NCBI RefSeq assembly: GCF_014645195.1 | Contig: NZ_BMLK01000003.1 | Span: 186,001 to 250,000 of the forward strand | DNA length: 64,000 nt | Reading direction: 5' to 3' | Source: Novosphingobium indicum | Lineage (GTDB): Bacteria; Pseudomonadota; Alphaproteobacteria; Sphingomonadales; Sphingomonadaceae | Shown: positions 1-7,082 of the stretch, one piece after another | Layout of the letters: each line of letters begins with the position of its first letter | Position numbering within the stretch: position 1 is the stretch's first letter | Program-made: the position numbers and the translations under genes | The notes under the pieces: generated by a model | What the model was told of the DNA's origin: nothing | Database searches by the model: none | What the model saw: the letters and a program-made list of their open reading frames with translations, nothing else

Positions 1-187
1 CGCGGTAGAATTCCGGATCGCTGCGGCGCAGGTCGTAGGCGCGCGAGGTGGCGATGCCGGCCTTGCGCGCCGAGGCGGCGACATTGGAAGTGGCGGCCAG
101 CTCGGCAAGGAAGGCCTTGCGCCAGTTGCGCGGCGGAGTCTTGTCCCCGACCGGCGCATGCCGACGGGGCGGGCTTTGCTTGGCCAT
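1..187 (-). CDS. Partial small phage-type HTH protein (terminase-small-subunit-like)
   Basis: Only the first 62 codons lie in the window; the gene runs off the left edge. It starts at ATG 187 with a good Shine-Dalgarno, GGAGGAA, five bases upstream. The product begins with a basic, proline-rich tail (MAKQSPPRRHAPVGDK), followed by a helical stretch ending in AASARKAGIATSRAYDLRR. This resembles the helix-turn-helix of short prophage proteins often labelled terminase small subunit or phage HTH protein in sphingomonads. That family link is pattern recognition, not a search result. The rest of the gene is needed to settle its role. Its leader overlaps one arm of an inverted repeat. Confidence 0.55.
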   Translation of the reverse strand, partial: MAKQSPPRRHAPVGDKTPPRNWRKAFLAELAATSNVAASARKAGIATSRAYDLRRSDPEFYR

Positions 188-195
188 GTGGATTT

Positions 196-355
196 CCTCC
201 TTGATGGGGGAAGGATACGAAGCCATGGCGACGAAGGAGCCTAGGCGCAGTTGGAAGGGGGTGAGGTTGCGCGAAGGTGCCAAGCACCCCCACCCAACTT
301 CGGCTAAGCCGCTTCGCGACCAGGCCTGCGTATCCCTTCCCCATCAAGGGGGGAG
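196..355. repeat. Imperfect long inverted repeat, intergenic
   Basis: Left arm 196-220 (reads CCTCCTTGATGGGGGAAGG then ATACG) is nearly the reverse complement of right arm 329-355 (CGTATCCCTTCCCCATCAAGG then GGGGAGG). About 110 bases of GC-rich DNA lie between, including a CACCCCCACCCAACTTCGGC stretch. Such palindromes are scattered between genes in sphingomonad genomes; that it is a dispersed family member is inference. It fills most of the gene-free stretch 188-522. The rest is an AT-rich spacer with a small palindrome, listed separately. Confidence 0.55.
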
Positions 356-426
356 GATGGCAGCGACTCGGTTTATCGCGATGTTCTCTATATGTACCCA
401 AATAGCGTGACGCTGTCAATCAAAAA

Positions 427-441
427 TAACCAAATAGGTTA
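427..441. promoter_or_regulatory. Small palindrome in AT-rich spacer, possible operator
   Basis: TAACCAAATAGGTTA is a perfect palindrome of 5-base arms around AAATA. A related CCAAATAG copy lies about 32 bases upstream (near 397), and TGACGCTGTCA sits between them. The spacer is much more AT-rich than its surroundings and lies between the phage-type gene and the VTT protein gene. A repressor or promoter site is plausible but unproven. Confidence 0.3.
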
Positions 442-522
442 CTCATTGACCGGAGGGTTGCCGCTTGCCGCGGCGCAGCACCGCCGGTAAGCACGCCTTC
501 GCAAGGATTTCCGGAGACCTCG

Positions 523-1179
523 ATGCTGCGCCGCCTCTACGACTGGACGATGGAAAAGGCGGCCCACCGCCACGCCCAATGGTGGCTGGCCGGGTTCTCG
601 TTCGTCGAATCGAGCTTTTTCCCGATCCCGCCGCATCCGCTTCTCGGCCTCATGTGCCTTGCCGAGCCGAAGAAGGCGGTGCGCTATGCGGCCATAACCA
701 CGATCTTTTCGGTCCTTGGCGGCATATTCGGATACCTTATCGGGTACTTCCTCTACGATACGGTCGGCGTTCCGATGCTCTCTGCGTTGGGGCTGATGGA
801 GAGCTTCCCCAAGGTGCGCTGCTACTTCCAGGCCAATGGCGAATGGGCGGTTCTGCTTGGCGCGATGACGCCGATCCCTTTCAAGCTGCTGACGATCATG
901 GCCGGTTTCATGGAAATGAGCCCGGTGCGTTTCATCGTCTCGGCGCTCGTCGGGCGCGGTGCGATCTTCATGACCGTGGGCGTGCTGTTCCGTCTCTTCG
1001 GCGCGCCGATCAAGGCGGTCATCGACAAGCACCTCGGCAAGGTCACGATCCTGTTCGGCGTTCTTCTCGTCGGCGGCTTTGCCGTGCTTGCCCTGTTGGG
1101 CGGTGGAGCCAGGAAGTCCAGCGAACAATGCGTCGCGCCCGCGAAAACTGCCGCTGTGAGGCCGCTCCCGGTCGCCTGA
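523..1179 (+). CDS. YqaA/DedA-type VTT-domain inner-membrane protein
   Basis: A 218-residue membrane protein of the VTT (SNARE-associated, DedA/YqaA) type. Several hydrophobic segments surround the conserved loop FVESSFFPIPPHPLLG near residues 26-42, and a second motif, GAMTPIPFKLLTIMAG, lies near 112-127. This E...P.PP and TPIPFK pattern is typical of YqaA proteins, proposed to act in lipid transport or membrane homeostasis. The ATG at 523 follows GGAG with about 7 bases of spacing. The gene stands alone: an AT-rich leader upstream, and the convergent IclR gene ends 8 bases past its stop. The substrate is unknown. Confidence 0.85.
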   Translation: MLRRLYDWTMEKAAHRHAQWWLAGFSFVESSFFPIPPHPLLGLMCLAEPKKAVRYAAITTIFSVLGGIFGYLIGYFLYDTVGVPMLSALGLMESFPKVRCYFQANGEWAVLLGAMTPIPFKLLTIMAGFMEMSPVRFIVSALVGRGAIFMTVGVLFRLFGAPIKAVIDKHLGKVTILFGVLLVGGFAVLALLGGGARKSSEQCVAPAKTAAVRPLPVA

Positions 1180-1187
1180 CCACCCGT

Positions 1188-1910
1188 TCAGCCGGTTTCC
1201 GTTGAAAGTTGCCGGGCGCCGGCGCTCAGCAACGCGCCCATCGCCTCGCGGCGGTCGGGTGTCAGCCGTTCGGCCGGGCCGGTCAGGACAAGCGTGCCCA
1301 CCGGCAATCCGTCCGGACCCAGCACTGCCGCGGCCATGGCAACCGCGCCGGCCTGCAGTTCTTCGTCGTTGACCGTATAGCCGCGCGCCCGTGTCGCGTC
1401 GAACTCGGCACGGGTTCCTGCATCGGGCAATGATCCCAGTATCTGCGCCTGCCGATCCTTTGGCAGATAGGGCAGTACCGCGCGCGCCGTTGCGCTGCCC
1501 TGCATCGGAATGACGATGCCGATGGCCGGAACCATGCGCAGCAGGTGATGGCTCTCGGCCGCGGCCATGACCACGAAGTGATCGCCGTCGGGCACGGCGA
1601 GATAGGCCGTTTCGCCCGTCTCGGTGCGCAGCCGTTCGAGTATCGGCCCTGCGCGCAGGCGCAGGCTCTCGTTGCTGTGCGGCGGCCGGGCGAGGGTGAG
1701 CACGTGCGGCGACAGCTCCCACTGGCCCGAAAGCCCCGGCGCCGGGCGGATCCATCCGGCATCGGCCAGCGTCATCAGGTCGCGCTGGACCGCGCTCTTG
1801 TCCGCCTCCAGCAGCCGGGCGAGAGCGCTGACCCCGATCGGCTGGGCGTGGGCGATACTCTCGAAGACCGAGAGCATCCGGGTTGCACTGCGGCTGCGCT
1901 TGACGGCCAC
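1188..1910 (-). CDS. IclR-family transcriptional regulator
   Basis: A 240-residue regulator. Residues 8-70 form the winged helix-turn-helix (SIAHAQPIGVSALARLLEAD, then DLMTLADAGW) and the remainder is an IclR effector-binding domain. The start is GTG at 1910, preceded by GGAGA. An ATG a few codons upstream has no comparable ribosome site. It is divergent from the dioxygenase-hydrolase-NTF2 operon across an 88-base AT-rich gap with an inverted repeat. It therefore probably controls that operon and itself, as IclR regulators of aromatic catabolism commonly do. The effector is unknown. Confidence 0.9.
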   Translation of the reverse strand: MAVKRSRSATRMLSVFESIAHAQPIGVSALARLLEADKSAVQRDLMTLADAGWIRPAPGLSGQWELSPHVLTLARPPHSNESLRLRAGPILERLRTETGETAYLAVPDGDHFVVMAAAESHHLLRMVPAIGIVIPMQGSATARAVLPYLPKDRQAQILGSLPDAGTRAEFDATRARGYTVNDEELQAGAVAMAAAVLGPDGLPVGTLVLTGPAERLTPDRREAMGALLSAGARQLSTETG

Positions 1911-1930
1911 GCGATCTCCAAAGTATCATG

Positions 1931-1961
1931 TTACTATTCAATAAGACGTATTACATAGTAA
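1931..1961. promoter_or_regulatory. Inverted repeat in IclR/dioxygenase divergent promoter
   Basis: TTACTAT (1931-1937) and ATAGTAA (1955-1961) form a perfect 7-base inverted repeat with a 17-base centre. It lies in the AT-rich gap between the divergent iclR-type gene and the dioxygenase gene. Position and symmetry fit an IclR operator; binding is inferred. Confidence 0.45.
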
Positions 1962-1998
1962 TATATCTGGCAATCCAGTTTGTGTCGGGAGATCACAC

Positions 1999-2958
1999 AT
2001 GCCCCTCGAAGACGTCCGCCCGCTGCAGGAAGGGCTTCCTTTCGGTGTCCGCATTGGCGGCCTCACGCGAGAAAAGCTGGAGAACAAGGCGCTGCGCGAC
2101 GAGATCGACGCGCTGTTCGTGAAGCACGGCATGATCGTGTTCGAGGATGTCGAGCAGTCGGACGAGATGCAGCTGGCTCTGTCGAGCTGCTTCGGCCCGC
2201 TCAAGGAGCACCCGGTCAAGGGCGTCTCGCGCGTCGATGGCGACCGCCTGCCCGGTGTGATCGAGATTCGCAGCAAGCGCGGGCGCGGGATCGTCGAAGT
2301 GGATGGCAAGCAGGTCTCGCACTGGCTGCCCTGGCATTTCGACCACTGCTACAACGACGAGCTTAACCGCGCTGGCGTGCTGCGCTCGGTGGAGCGGGTG
2401 GAAGAGGGCGGGATTACCGGCTTTCTCGATGGCGTTGCGCTCTACGAGGCCTTTCCGCAGGATTTGCGCGATCGGATAGAGGGCAAGGACATCGCCTATC
2501 GGCTGGAAACGCAGTACGACGAGCTGAAGTTCGGCCGTCCGGCGCAGTACCGGATGATCGAGCCCAAGCCGATGCCCGACAGCTTCAAGGAGCAGGTCGC
2601 GACGATGTCCCGCGCGATCCACCCGGCCGTCTGGACGCGCCCGACCGGCGAAAAGTGCCTGCACGTGTCTACCTACATGGCACAGGGCATTGTCGGCGAT
2701 GAAACGCCGGAGGGCGATGCGCTGCTCGAAGCGGTCTGTCAGGAGATCAACCGGCTGGGCGAGAGCTGCAGCTACCATCACAAGTGGCGCCCCAACGACA
2801 TGGCGATCTGGGACAACCTGCGCATGCTCCACTGCGTCTCGGGCAACAAACCGGAGGAAGAGCGGCTGATGTACCGCACCACGATCGCCGGCGACTATGG
2901 CCACGGCCGCTGGGAGGAAGCCCCGCGTGAGGCTGTCGTCGCCGACGCGATGGCTTGA
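1999..2958 (+). CDS. TauD/TfdA-family Fe(II)/2-oxoglutarate dioxygenase
   Basis: A 319-residue non-haem iron oxygenase of the TauD/TfdA family. The iron triad is visible: H113 and D115 in PWHFDHCYND, and H278 in WDNLRMLHCVSG. The 2-oxoglutarate-binding arginine is probably R293 (MYRTTIAGD). These enzymes couple 2-oxoglutarate decarboxylation to hydroxylation that often cleaves sulfonates, ethers or aryloxyacids; the substrate here cannot be read from sequence. The ATG at 1999 follows GGGAG. It is first in an operon with a hydrolase and an NTF2-fold protein, and is divergent from an IclR regulator. A catabolic role is inferred. Confidence 0.88.
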   Translation: MPLEDVRPLQEGLPFGVRIGGLTREKLENKALRDEIDALFVKHGMIVFEDVEQSDEMQLALSSCFGPLKEHPVKGVSRVDGDRLPGVIEIRSKRGRGIVEVDGKQVSHWLPWHFDHCYNDELNRAGVLRSVERVEEGGITGFLDGVALYEAFPQDLRDRIEGKDIAYRLETQYDELKFGRPAQYRMIEPKPMPDSFKEQVATMSRAIHPAVWTRPTGEKCLHVSTYMAQGIVGDETPEGDALLEAVCQEINRLGESCSYHHKWRPNDMAIWDNLRMLHCVSGNKPEEERLMYRTTIAGDYGHGRWEEAPREAVVADAMA

Positions 2959-2996
2959 CCGGGGCAGTTGCTGCGCGAGGCGTGTTCCGCTTCACT

Positions 2997-3103
2997 CGTC
3001 ATTGCGAGGAGACGGAGCCGACGCGGCAATCCAGAGCCGCGCGCGCAATCGTCTGGCAAAAACGCTCTGGATCGCCGCGGGCCTTCGGCCCTCGCGATGA
3101 CGA
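2997..3103. repeat. Dispersed palindromic repeat, copy 1
   Basis: The outer arms are CGTCATTGCGAGG (2997-3009) and CTCGCGATGACGAA (3091-3104). The inner arms are CGGCAATCCAGAG and CTCTGGATCGCCGCG. Together they make a long imperfect hairpin between the dioxygenase and hydrolase genes of one operon. A second copy with the same four arms is at 58349-58433. Elements reading ATTGCGAG...CAATCC are a familiar intergenic family in alphaproteobacteria. Confidence 0.8.
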
Positions 3104-3121
3104 AGAGAGTGGGGAGAGGCA

Positions 3122-3988
3122 ATGGCGAAGATCGATGTGAACGGGCTCACGCTCGACTACGAATTTGTCGGCGATGAAGGCGCGGCGCCTTTGGTGCTGA
3201 CGCCGGGAGGGCGCTATCCCCGCGACACCGCGGGCGCGCCGGATCTGGCTGAAAAGCTGGCCGAGGAGGGCTTCCGGGTGCTGCTGTGGGATCGCCCCGG
3301 CTGCGGTGCTTCCGACATCGCCTTCACGGCGCCCAGCGAATCGGTGATGAACGCCGAAGCGCTGACCGGGCTGGTCCGGGCGCTGGACCTCAGGGACGTG
3401 ACGCTGGCGGGCGGCTCGGCCGGCTCGCGCATTTCGCTGATGGCCGCGGCGCGGATGCCCGAGAACATTCGCAAGATGGCGATCTGGTGGATCAGCGGCG
3501 GGCCGGTAGGGCTCGCCGGCCTTGCGTGGTTCTATTGCGGCGACCAGATCGCGGCGGCGAGCAAGGGCGGCATGGAAGCCGTGGCGCAACTGCCCAGTTG
3601 GGCCGACCAGATTTCGCGCAACCCGAAGATTCGCGACATCCTGCTGGCGCAGGACGCGGACGAATACATCGCCACCATGCAGAAGTGGGGCAAGGCCTTC
3701 GCCTATTCGGACGATTCGCCGGTGCCGGGCATGACCGAGGCGGACTTCGCGAAGCTGACGATGCCGGTCATGACTTTCCGTTCGGGCAAGAGCGACATGG
3801 CGCATACCCGCGAGACCTCAGAATGGGTCCATCGCCTGCTGCCCAACTCGACGATGGTGGAACCGCCATGGGGCGATCAGGAGTGGAATTATGTCTCGAC
3901 CTTCCCCATCGATATCGAGAAACGTCGCGGCCGGTTCGAGCGCTGGCCGCTGCTGGCCCCGATGCTGCTCGATTTCCTGAAGGACTGA
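3122..3988 (+). CDS. Alpha/beta-hydrolase fold protein
   Basis: A 288-residue alpha/beta hydrolase. The oxyanion region is LVLTPGGRYPRD near residue 25. The nucleophile elbow is LAGGSAGSR, with S99 as the likely nucleophile. An acid can be placed in the C-terminal half. The usual catalytic histidine is not obvious, because the expected position reads EPPWGDQEWN. Either the histidine lies elsewhere or the chemistry is altered. It starts 163 bases after the dioxygenase, with a palindromic repeat between them, and two bases before the NTF2-fold gene. It probably hydrolyses a product of the dioxygenase step (inference). Confidence 0.82.
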   Translation: MAKIDVNGLTLDYEFVGDEGAAPLVLTPGGRYPRDTAGAPDLAEKLAEEGFRVLLWDRPGCGASDIAFTAPSESVMNAEALTGLVRALDLRDVTLAGGSAGSRISLMAAARMPENIRKMAIWWISGGPVGLAGLAWFYCGDQIAAASKGGMEAVAQLPSWADQISRNPKIRDILLAQDADEYIATMQKWGKAFAYSDDSPVPGMTEADFAKLTMPVMTFRSGKSDMAHTRETSEWVHRLLPNSTMVEPPWGDQEWNYVSTFPIDIEKRRGRFERWPLLAPMLLDFLKD

Positions 3989-3990
3989 CC

Positions 3991-4524
3991 ATGAGCCTCG
4001 ACGCCAAACTTGCCGAAATGGTGGACCGTCACGAGATCCATCAGGTTCTGCTTCGCTATGCCCGCGGGCTCGACCGGCTCGACAATGCGCTGGCCCGTTC
4101 GTGCTACTGGGATGACGCGATCGAGGACCACGGCCACTTCGTCGGCACTCCCGACGATTTCATTCCCTGGGCGGACGGCACGACTCTCGCGTTTGAATCG
4201 ACCCAGCACGCGGTGATGAACCACTTCTGCGATCTGCAGGGGGACGAGGCGTTCTGCGAGACCTACTATCACTTCTCGAGCGTGACGGCCGAGGGGCCGA
4301 ACTTCATGTCGACCGGCCGCTACATCGATCACTTCCAGAAGCGCAACGGCGAATGGCGCATCGCCAATCGCGTCACCATCGTCGAGGGTACGTATGACGT
4401 CCCGAAGGCTGCGATGGCGCCTTCGCCGATGACCGCTTACACGGCGGAGGAGCCCTGTCAGGCGACGCGTGACCGCAACGATGTGAGCTACCATCGGCCG
4501 CCGAAGCCGCGCCAGCCCAAGTAG
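3991..4524 (+). CDS. SnoaL/NTF2-fold protein
   Basis: A 177-residue protein of the SnoaL-like NTF2 fold. The pattern DRHEIHQVLLRYARGLDRLD (residues 11-30), a middle STQHAVMNHFC, and RYIDHFQKRNGEWRIANRV are characteristic. Relatives include dehydratases, ring-hydroxylating dioxygenase small subunits and polyketide cyclases, so the reaction is open. The ATG at 3991 is two bases past the hydrolase stop, so translation is probably coupled. A longer open frame begins upstream inside the hydrolase, but homology starts here. It is the third gene of the IclR-flanked operon. Confidence 0.82.
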   Translation: MSLDAKLAEMVDRHEIHQVLLRYARGLDRLDNALARSCYWDDAIEDHGHFVGTPDDFIPWADGTTLAFESTQHAVMNHFCDLQGDEAFCETYYHFSSVTAEGPNFMSTGRYIDHFQKRNGEWRIANRVTIVEGTYDVPKAAMAPSPMTAYTAEEPCQATRDRNDVSYHRPPKPRQPK

Positions 4525-4619
4525 GGCATTGCGTTGTGATCCCCGCTCGACACGAACGGATCGCCTGGGTGCGGATTTTCTAAAGCCCAACTCCGCATTT
4601 TCCCTGTGTCGCCGCACAC

Positions 4620-4648
4620 TTGACTGCAGGCAGACCTGTGCCATTCTC
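4620..4648 (+). promoter_or_regulatory. Possible promoter of usg
   Basis: TTGACT (4620-4625), then 17 bases, then ATTCTC (4643-4648). The -35 match is good and the -10 weak, 45 bases before the usg start. Nothing else was recognised in the gap 4525-4692. Confidence 0.3.
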
Positions 4649-4692
4649 CCAATGCTGCACCGCAATATGCGTGCGGTGCCGGAAGGAGGTCT

Positions 4693-4998
4693 ATGGCTGG
4701 TCTACTGGATGGAGCATCACCCCGATTTGGCGCATCGCCTGATTTCATCAGGCAGATGGAAGGCTACGGCTTTACGACCGTAGAGGTTCATTATTTCCTC
4801 CCGGACCATCCCAGGCTCCTGCAGCTATTCGCTTTCCAGCAATACGACGAAGCCCCGACGTTTCCCGTCCTCAAGAAGTTCCTCGACTACTGGACCCGCG
4901 AGATCGAGGGGCCGCTGCACTCGGTCCGCGTCGCGCACAAGCGGCTGATCGGTCCGCAGGAATGGCAGGCAGTGGACGGGATCATCTCGATCCACTGA
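4693..4998 (+). CDS. usg: Usg family protein
   Basis: A 101-residue protein of the alphaproteobacterial Usg family, a small cytoplasmic protein of unknown function first noted beside trpF in Caulobacter. The family pattern is visible in TTVEVHYFLPDHPRLLQLF (residues 28-46) and PVLKKFLDYWTREIEGPLHS. The ATG at 4693 follows the near-perfect ribosome site AAGGAGGT with only two bases between, so initiation should be strong. It is convergent with the serine palmitoyltransferase gene, leaving a 32-base gap. Confidence 0.85.
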   Translation: MAGLLDGASPRFGASPDFIRQMEGYGFTTVEVHYFLPDHPRLLQLFAFQQYDEAPTFPVLKKFLDYWTREIEGPLHSVRVAHKRLIGPQEWQAVDGIISIH

Positions 4999-5030
4999 AA
5001 ACTTGTGCGCCGGCAAGCAGGGGCAGGGGC

Positions 5031-6269
5031 TCAGCCGAGAATACCCACTGCCTTGCCGGCCCGGGTGAACATGCCGATGATCTGTTGCACCTGCTCGGCC
5101 GAATGTTCGGCGCAAAGCGAGCAGCGCAGCAGCGTCATGTTGGCAGGCGTTGCCGGGGGGCGCGCAAGGTTTACGTAAAGGCCTTCGTGCAGCAGCGCTT
5201 CCCACATGGCCGCACCCTTTTCGAGGTCGGGCATGATCACCGCGATGATCGCGCTCTGCGGTTCGTCGGTACCGATCTGGAAGCCGGCGTCCTTGAGGCC
5301 CTTGTGCAGCGTCTTGGAGTTTTCCCAGAGGTGCGCGCGCTTGTCGCCGGCGTGCATCAGCTTGCGGATCGAGGTGGTCGCGGTCGCGACGACGCTCGGC
5401 GGCAGGCTGGCGGTGAAGACATAGGGGCGACAGACCAGCCGCATGATCTCGAACTTGGGATGGTTCGAAACGCAGAAGCCGCCGACGGTGCCGACCGACT
5501 TCGAGAACGTGCCGATGACGAAGTCGACGTCGTCGAGGCAGTCCTGATCCTCGGCCACACCGCGGCCATTGGGGCCGATGAAGCCCATCGAGTGCGCTTC
5601 GTCGACGAGCACCATCGCGCCGTACTTCTTGGCGACCGCGATCATCTCCTTGAGCGGGGCGATGTCGCCCAGCATCGAGTAGACGCCTTCAAGGATCACC
5701 AGCTTGCCCGCGCCCTCCGGAATGCGGCGCAGGCGCTTTTCCATCGCTTCGATGTCGTTGTGCTTGAAGGGCACCACTTCGGCGTCGCCCATCTTGCAGC
5801 CGTCCCAGATCGAGGCGTGGCTGTCGATGTCGAGGACGATGTAGTCGCCCTTGCCGGCGATCGTGGAGATGATCCCGAGGTTGGCCTGATAACCGGTCGA
5901 GAACACCATGGCATGGTCCATGCCATAGAAGTCGCATAGCGCCTGTTCGACCGCCTTGTGCCCGGCGTAGGTGCCGTTGAGCACGCGGCTGCCGGTGGTG
6001 CCCGATCCGAAATCGTCGAGCGCCTGCTTGCCTGCGGCGATCACATCCGGATCGAAGGTCATGCCCATGTAGTTGTAGGTGCCCAGCAGGATCGTTTCGC
6101 GGCCATTGCACACGGCAACGGTGGGCGACACTACGCGCTCCATCACCAGCCCGAAGGGGTCTTCCTGGCCGGTGGAGAGCAGGTTGCGGCGCATCTCGAT
6201 CAGCGGATCGAATTTGCTGAACAGGTCCACGTGCGCGGCCGTCTCGTTTTCGCTGAGCATGTCGGTCAT
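5031..6269 (-). CDS. spt: Serine palmitoyltransferase (sphingoid base synthesis)
   Basis: A 412-residue alpha-oxoamine synthase that condenses L-serine with a palmitoyl thioester to 3-oxosphinganine, the first step of the sphingolipids that replace LPS in sphingomonads. It is soluble and PLP-dependent. The PLP lysine is K257 in GTFSKSVGTVGGF. The stacking histidine is H151 in DSHASIWDG. DEAHSMGF (223-230) binds the cofactor. LLGTYNYMGMTFDPDVIAAG and the C-terminal NLARPPATPANMTLLRCSLC match the Sphingomonas enzyme closely, as recalled, rather than KBL or ALAS. Length fits the 412-420 usual for bacterial SPT. It lies 11 bases downstream of a dedicated acyl carrier protein gene. Confidence 0.92.
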   Translation of the reverse strand: MTDMLSENETAAHVDLFSKFDPLIEMRRNLLSTGQEDPFGLVMERVVSPTVAVCNGRETILLGTYNYMGMTFDPDVIAAGKQALDDFGSGTTGSRVLNGTYAGHKAVEQALCDFYGMDHAMVFSTGYQANLGIISTIAGKGDYIVLDIDSHASIWDGCKMGDAEVVPFKHNDIEAMEKRLRRIPEGAGKLVILEGVYSMLGDIAPLKEMIAVAKKYGAMVLVDEAHSMGFIGPNGRGVAEDQDCLDDVDFVIGTFSKSVGTVGGFCVSNHPKFEIMRLVCRPYVFTASLPPSVVATATTSIRKLMHAGDKRAHLWENSKTLHKGLKDAGFQIGTDEPQSAIIAVIMPDLEKGAAMWEALLHEGLYVNLARPPATPANMTLLRCSLCAEHSAEQVQQIIGMFTRAGKAVGILG

Positions 6270-6280
6270 GGGCGTGTCCT

Positions 6281-6520
6281 TCAGCCCTGCAGCTTCACCA
6301 CGGCATCGACGAGCTGGCCGTAGGTTTCGATTTCGGCTTGCTGGTTCATCGAGATGATGATGTCGAATTCATCCTCGATGGCAGCCACGAAATCCATGAC
6401 GGTCAGGCTGTCGAATTCCAGATCGTCGGTGAAGCGGGTCTCGTTTGTGATCGCCACGTCCTTCTTGTTGAAGGGTTCGATCAGCGCGGCGATCCGTGCC
6501 GAAGTCTCTTCGCGATCCAT
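6281..6520 (-). CDS. Acyl carrier protein paired with serine palmitoyltransferase
   Basis: A 79-residue acyl carrier protein. The 4'-phosphopantetheine serine is S38 in DLEFDSLTVMDF, followed by the acidic helix II region VAAIEDEFDIII. The motif and length are canonical. It sits immediately upstream of spt on the same strand with an 11-base gap, so the two are almost surely co-transcribed. In Caulobacter and relatives such a specialised ACP, not CoA, supplies the acyl group for sphingolipid synthesis. That role is assigned here by context. It is unlikely to be the fatty-acid-synthesis AcpP, which normally sits with fab genes. Confidence 0.9.
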   Translation of the reverse strand: MDREETSARIAALIEPFNKKDVAITNETRFTDDLEFDSLTVMDFVAAIEDEFDIIISMNQQAEIETYGQLVDAVVKLQG

Positions 6521-6621
6521 GGTATCTTAACTCCGATAGGTCCGGCCGGTTCTCTCGCCGGGAAATGCGGCGCAAAAGCGGCGTAAGTGTATCATGTCAA
6601 GCGCGGGCGTCCGATGGGTCA

Positions 6622-6984
6622 TCAGATCAGCGCCTTAACGGCCTGCATGAAAGGGCCGATCGAGACGGGCTTGGCAAGGTATCCTTCCGCCCCGGCTTCG
6701 CGGATCCGTTCCTCGTCCCCTTTGCCGGCATAGGCCGTGACGGCCAGCATCGGAATCGCCCGCAGGGCCGGGTCCTTCTTGGCCGTCTCGATGAGGTCGA
6801 GCCCGGAAACGTTGGGCAGCTGGATGTCCATGATGATCAGGTTGGGCACGAATTCCCGCGCCCGGTCCAGCGCGTCCAGGCCGTCGGCCACGGGTTCCAC
6901 CACGTAGCCCTGACTCTTGAGCACGTCGCAAAAGAGCTTTCGATTGAGGTCGTTGTCCTCGACAACGAGGATTCGCTTTGCCAT
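6622..6984 (-). CDS. Single-domain response regulator, DivK-like
   Basis: A 120-residue receiver domain with no output domain. It shows the acidic pocket VVEDND, phosphoacceptor D53 in LIIMDIQLPNVSG, T83 in MLAVTAYAGKGDEE and K105 in YLAKPV. The opening MAKRILVVEDNDLNRKLF is typical of DivK, the cell-cycle receiver that modulates histidine kinases in alphaproteobacteria. The ATG at 6984 is chosen because it matches the DivK N-terminus; an upstream in-frame start would add about 20 unrelated residues. It is 101 bases upstream of acp on the same strand and divergent from the DUF3572 operon. Its partner kinases are not in the window. Confidence 0.85.
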   Translation of the reverse strand: MAKRILVVEDNDLNRKLFCDVLKSQGYVVEPVADGLDALDRAREFVPNLIIMDIQLPNVSGLDLIETAKKDPALRAIPMLAVTAYAGKGDEERIREAGAEGYLAKPVSIGPFMQAVKALI

Positions 6985-7082
6985 TCGACGCCTGAGCACC
7001 ATGTTATGGGTGTGAACCGCTCTATGCCAGGCAAGCGAGACTGACAATTCTTAGAAAGCCGCCATCCCCGGACAATGGTCCG

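Noticed and set aside
439..1941. 500-residue minus-strand open frame
   Set aside because: It runs antisense to the VTT gene and out of frame through the IclR gene. Arginine-rich composition with no domain is typical of GC-rich shadow frames.
3286..3990. N-terminal extension of the NTF2-fold gene to 3286
   Set aside because: The added 235 residues are the hydrolase gene read out of frame. The true start is ATG 3991, where family similarity begins.
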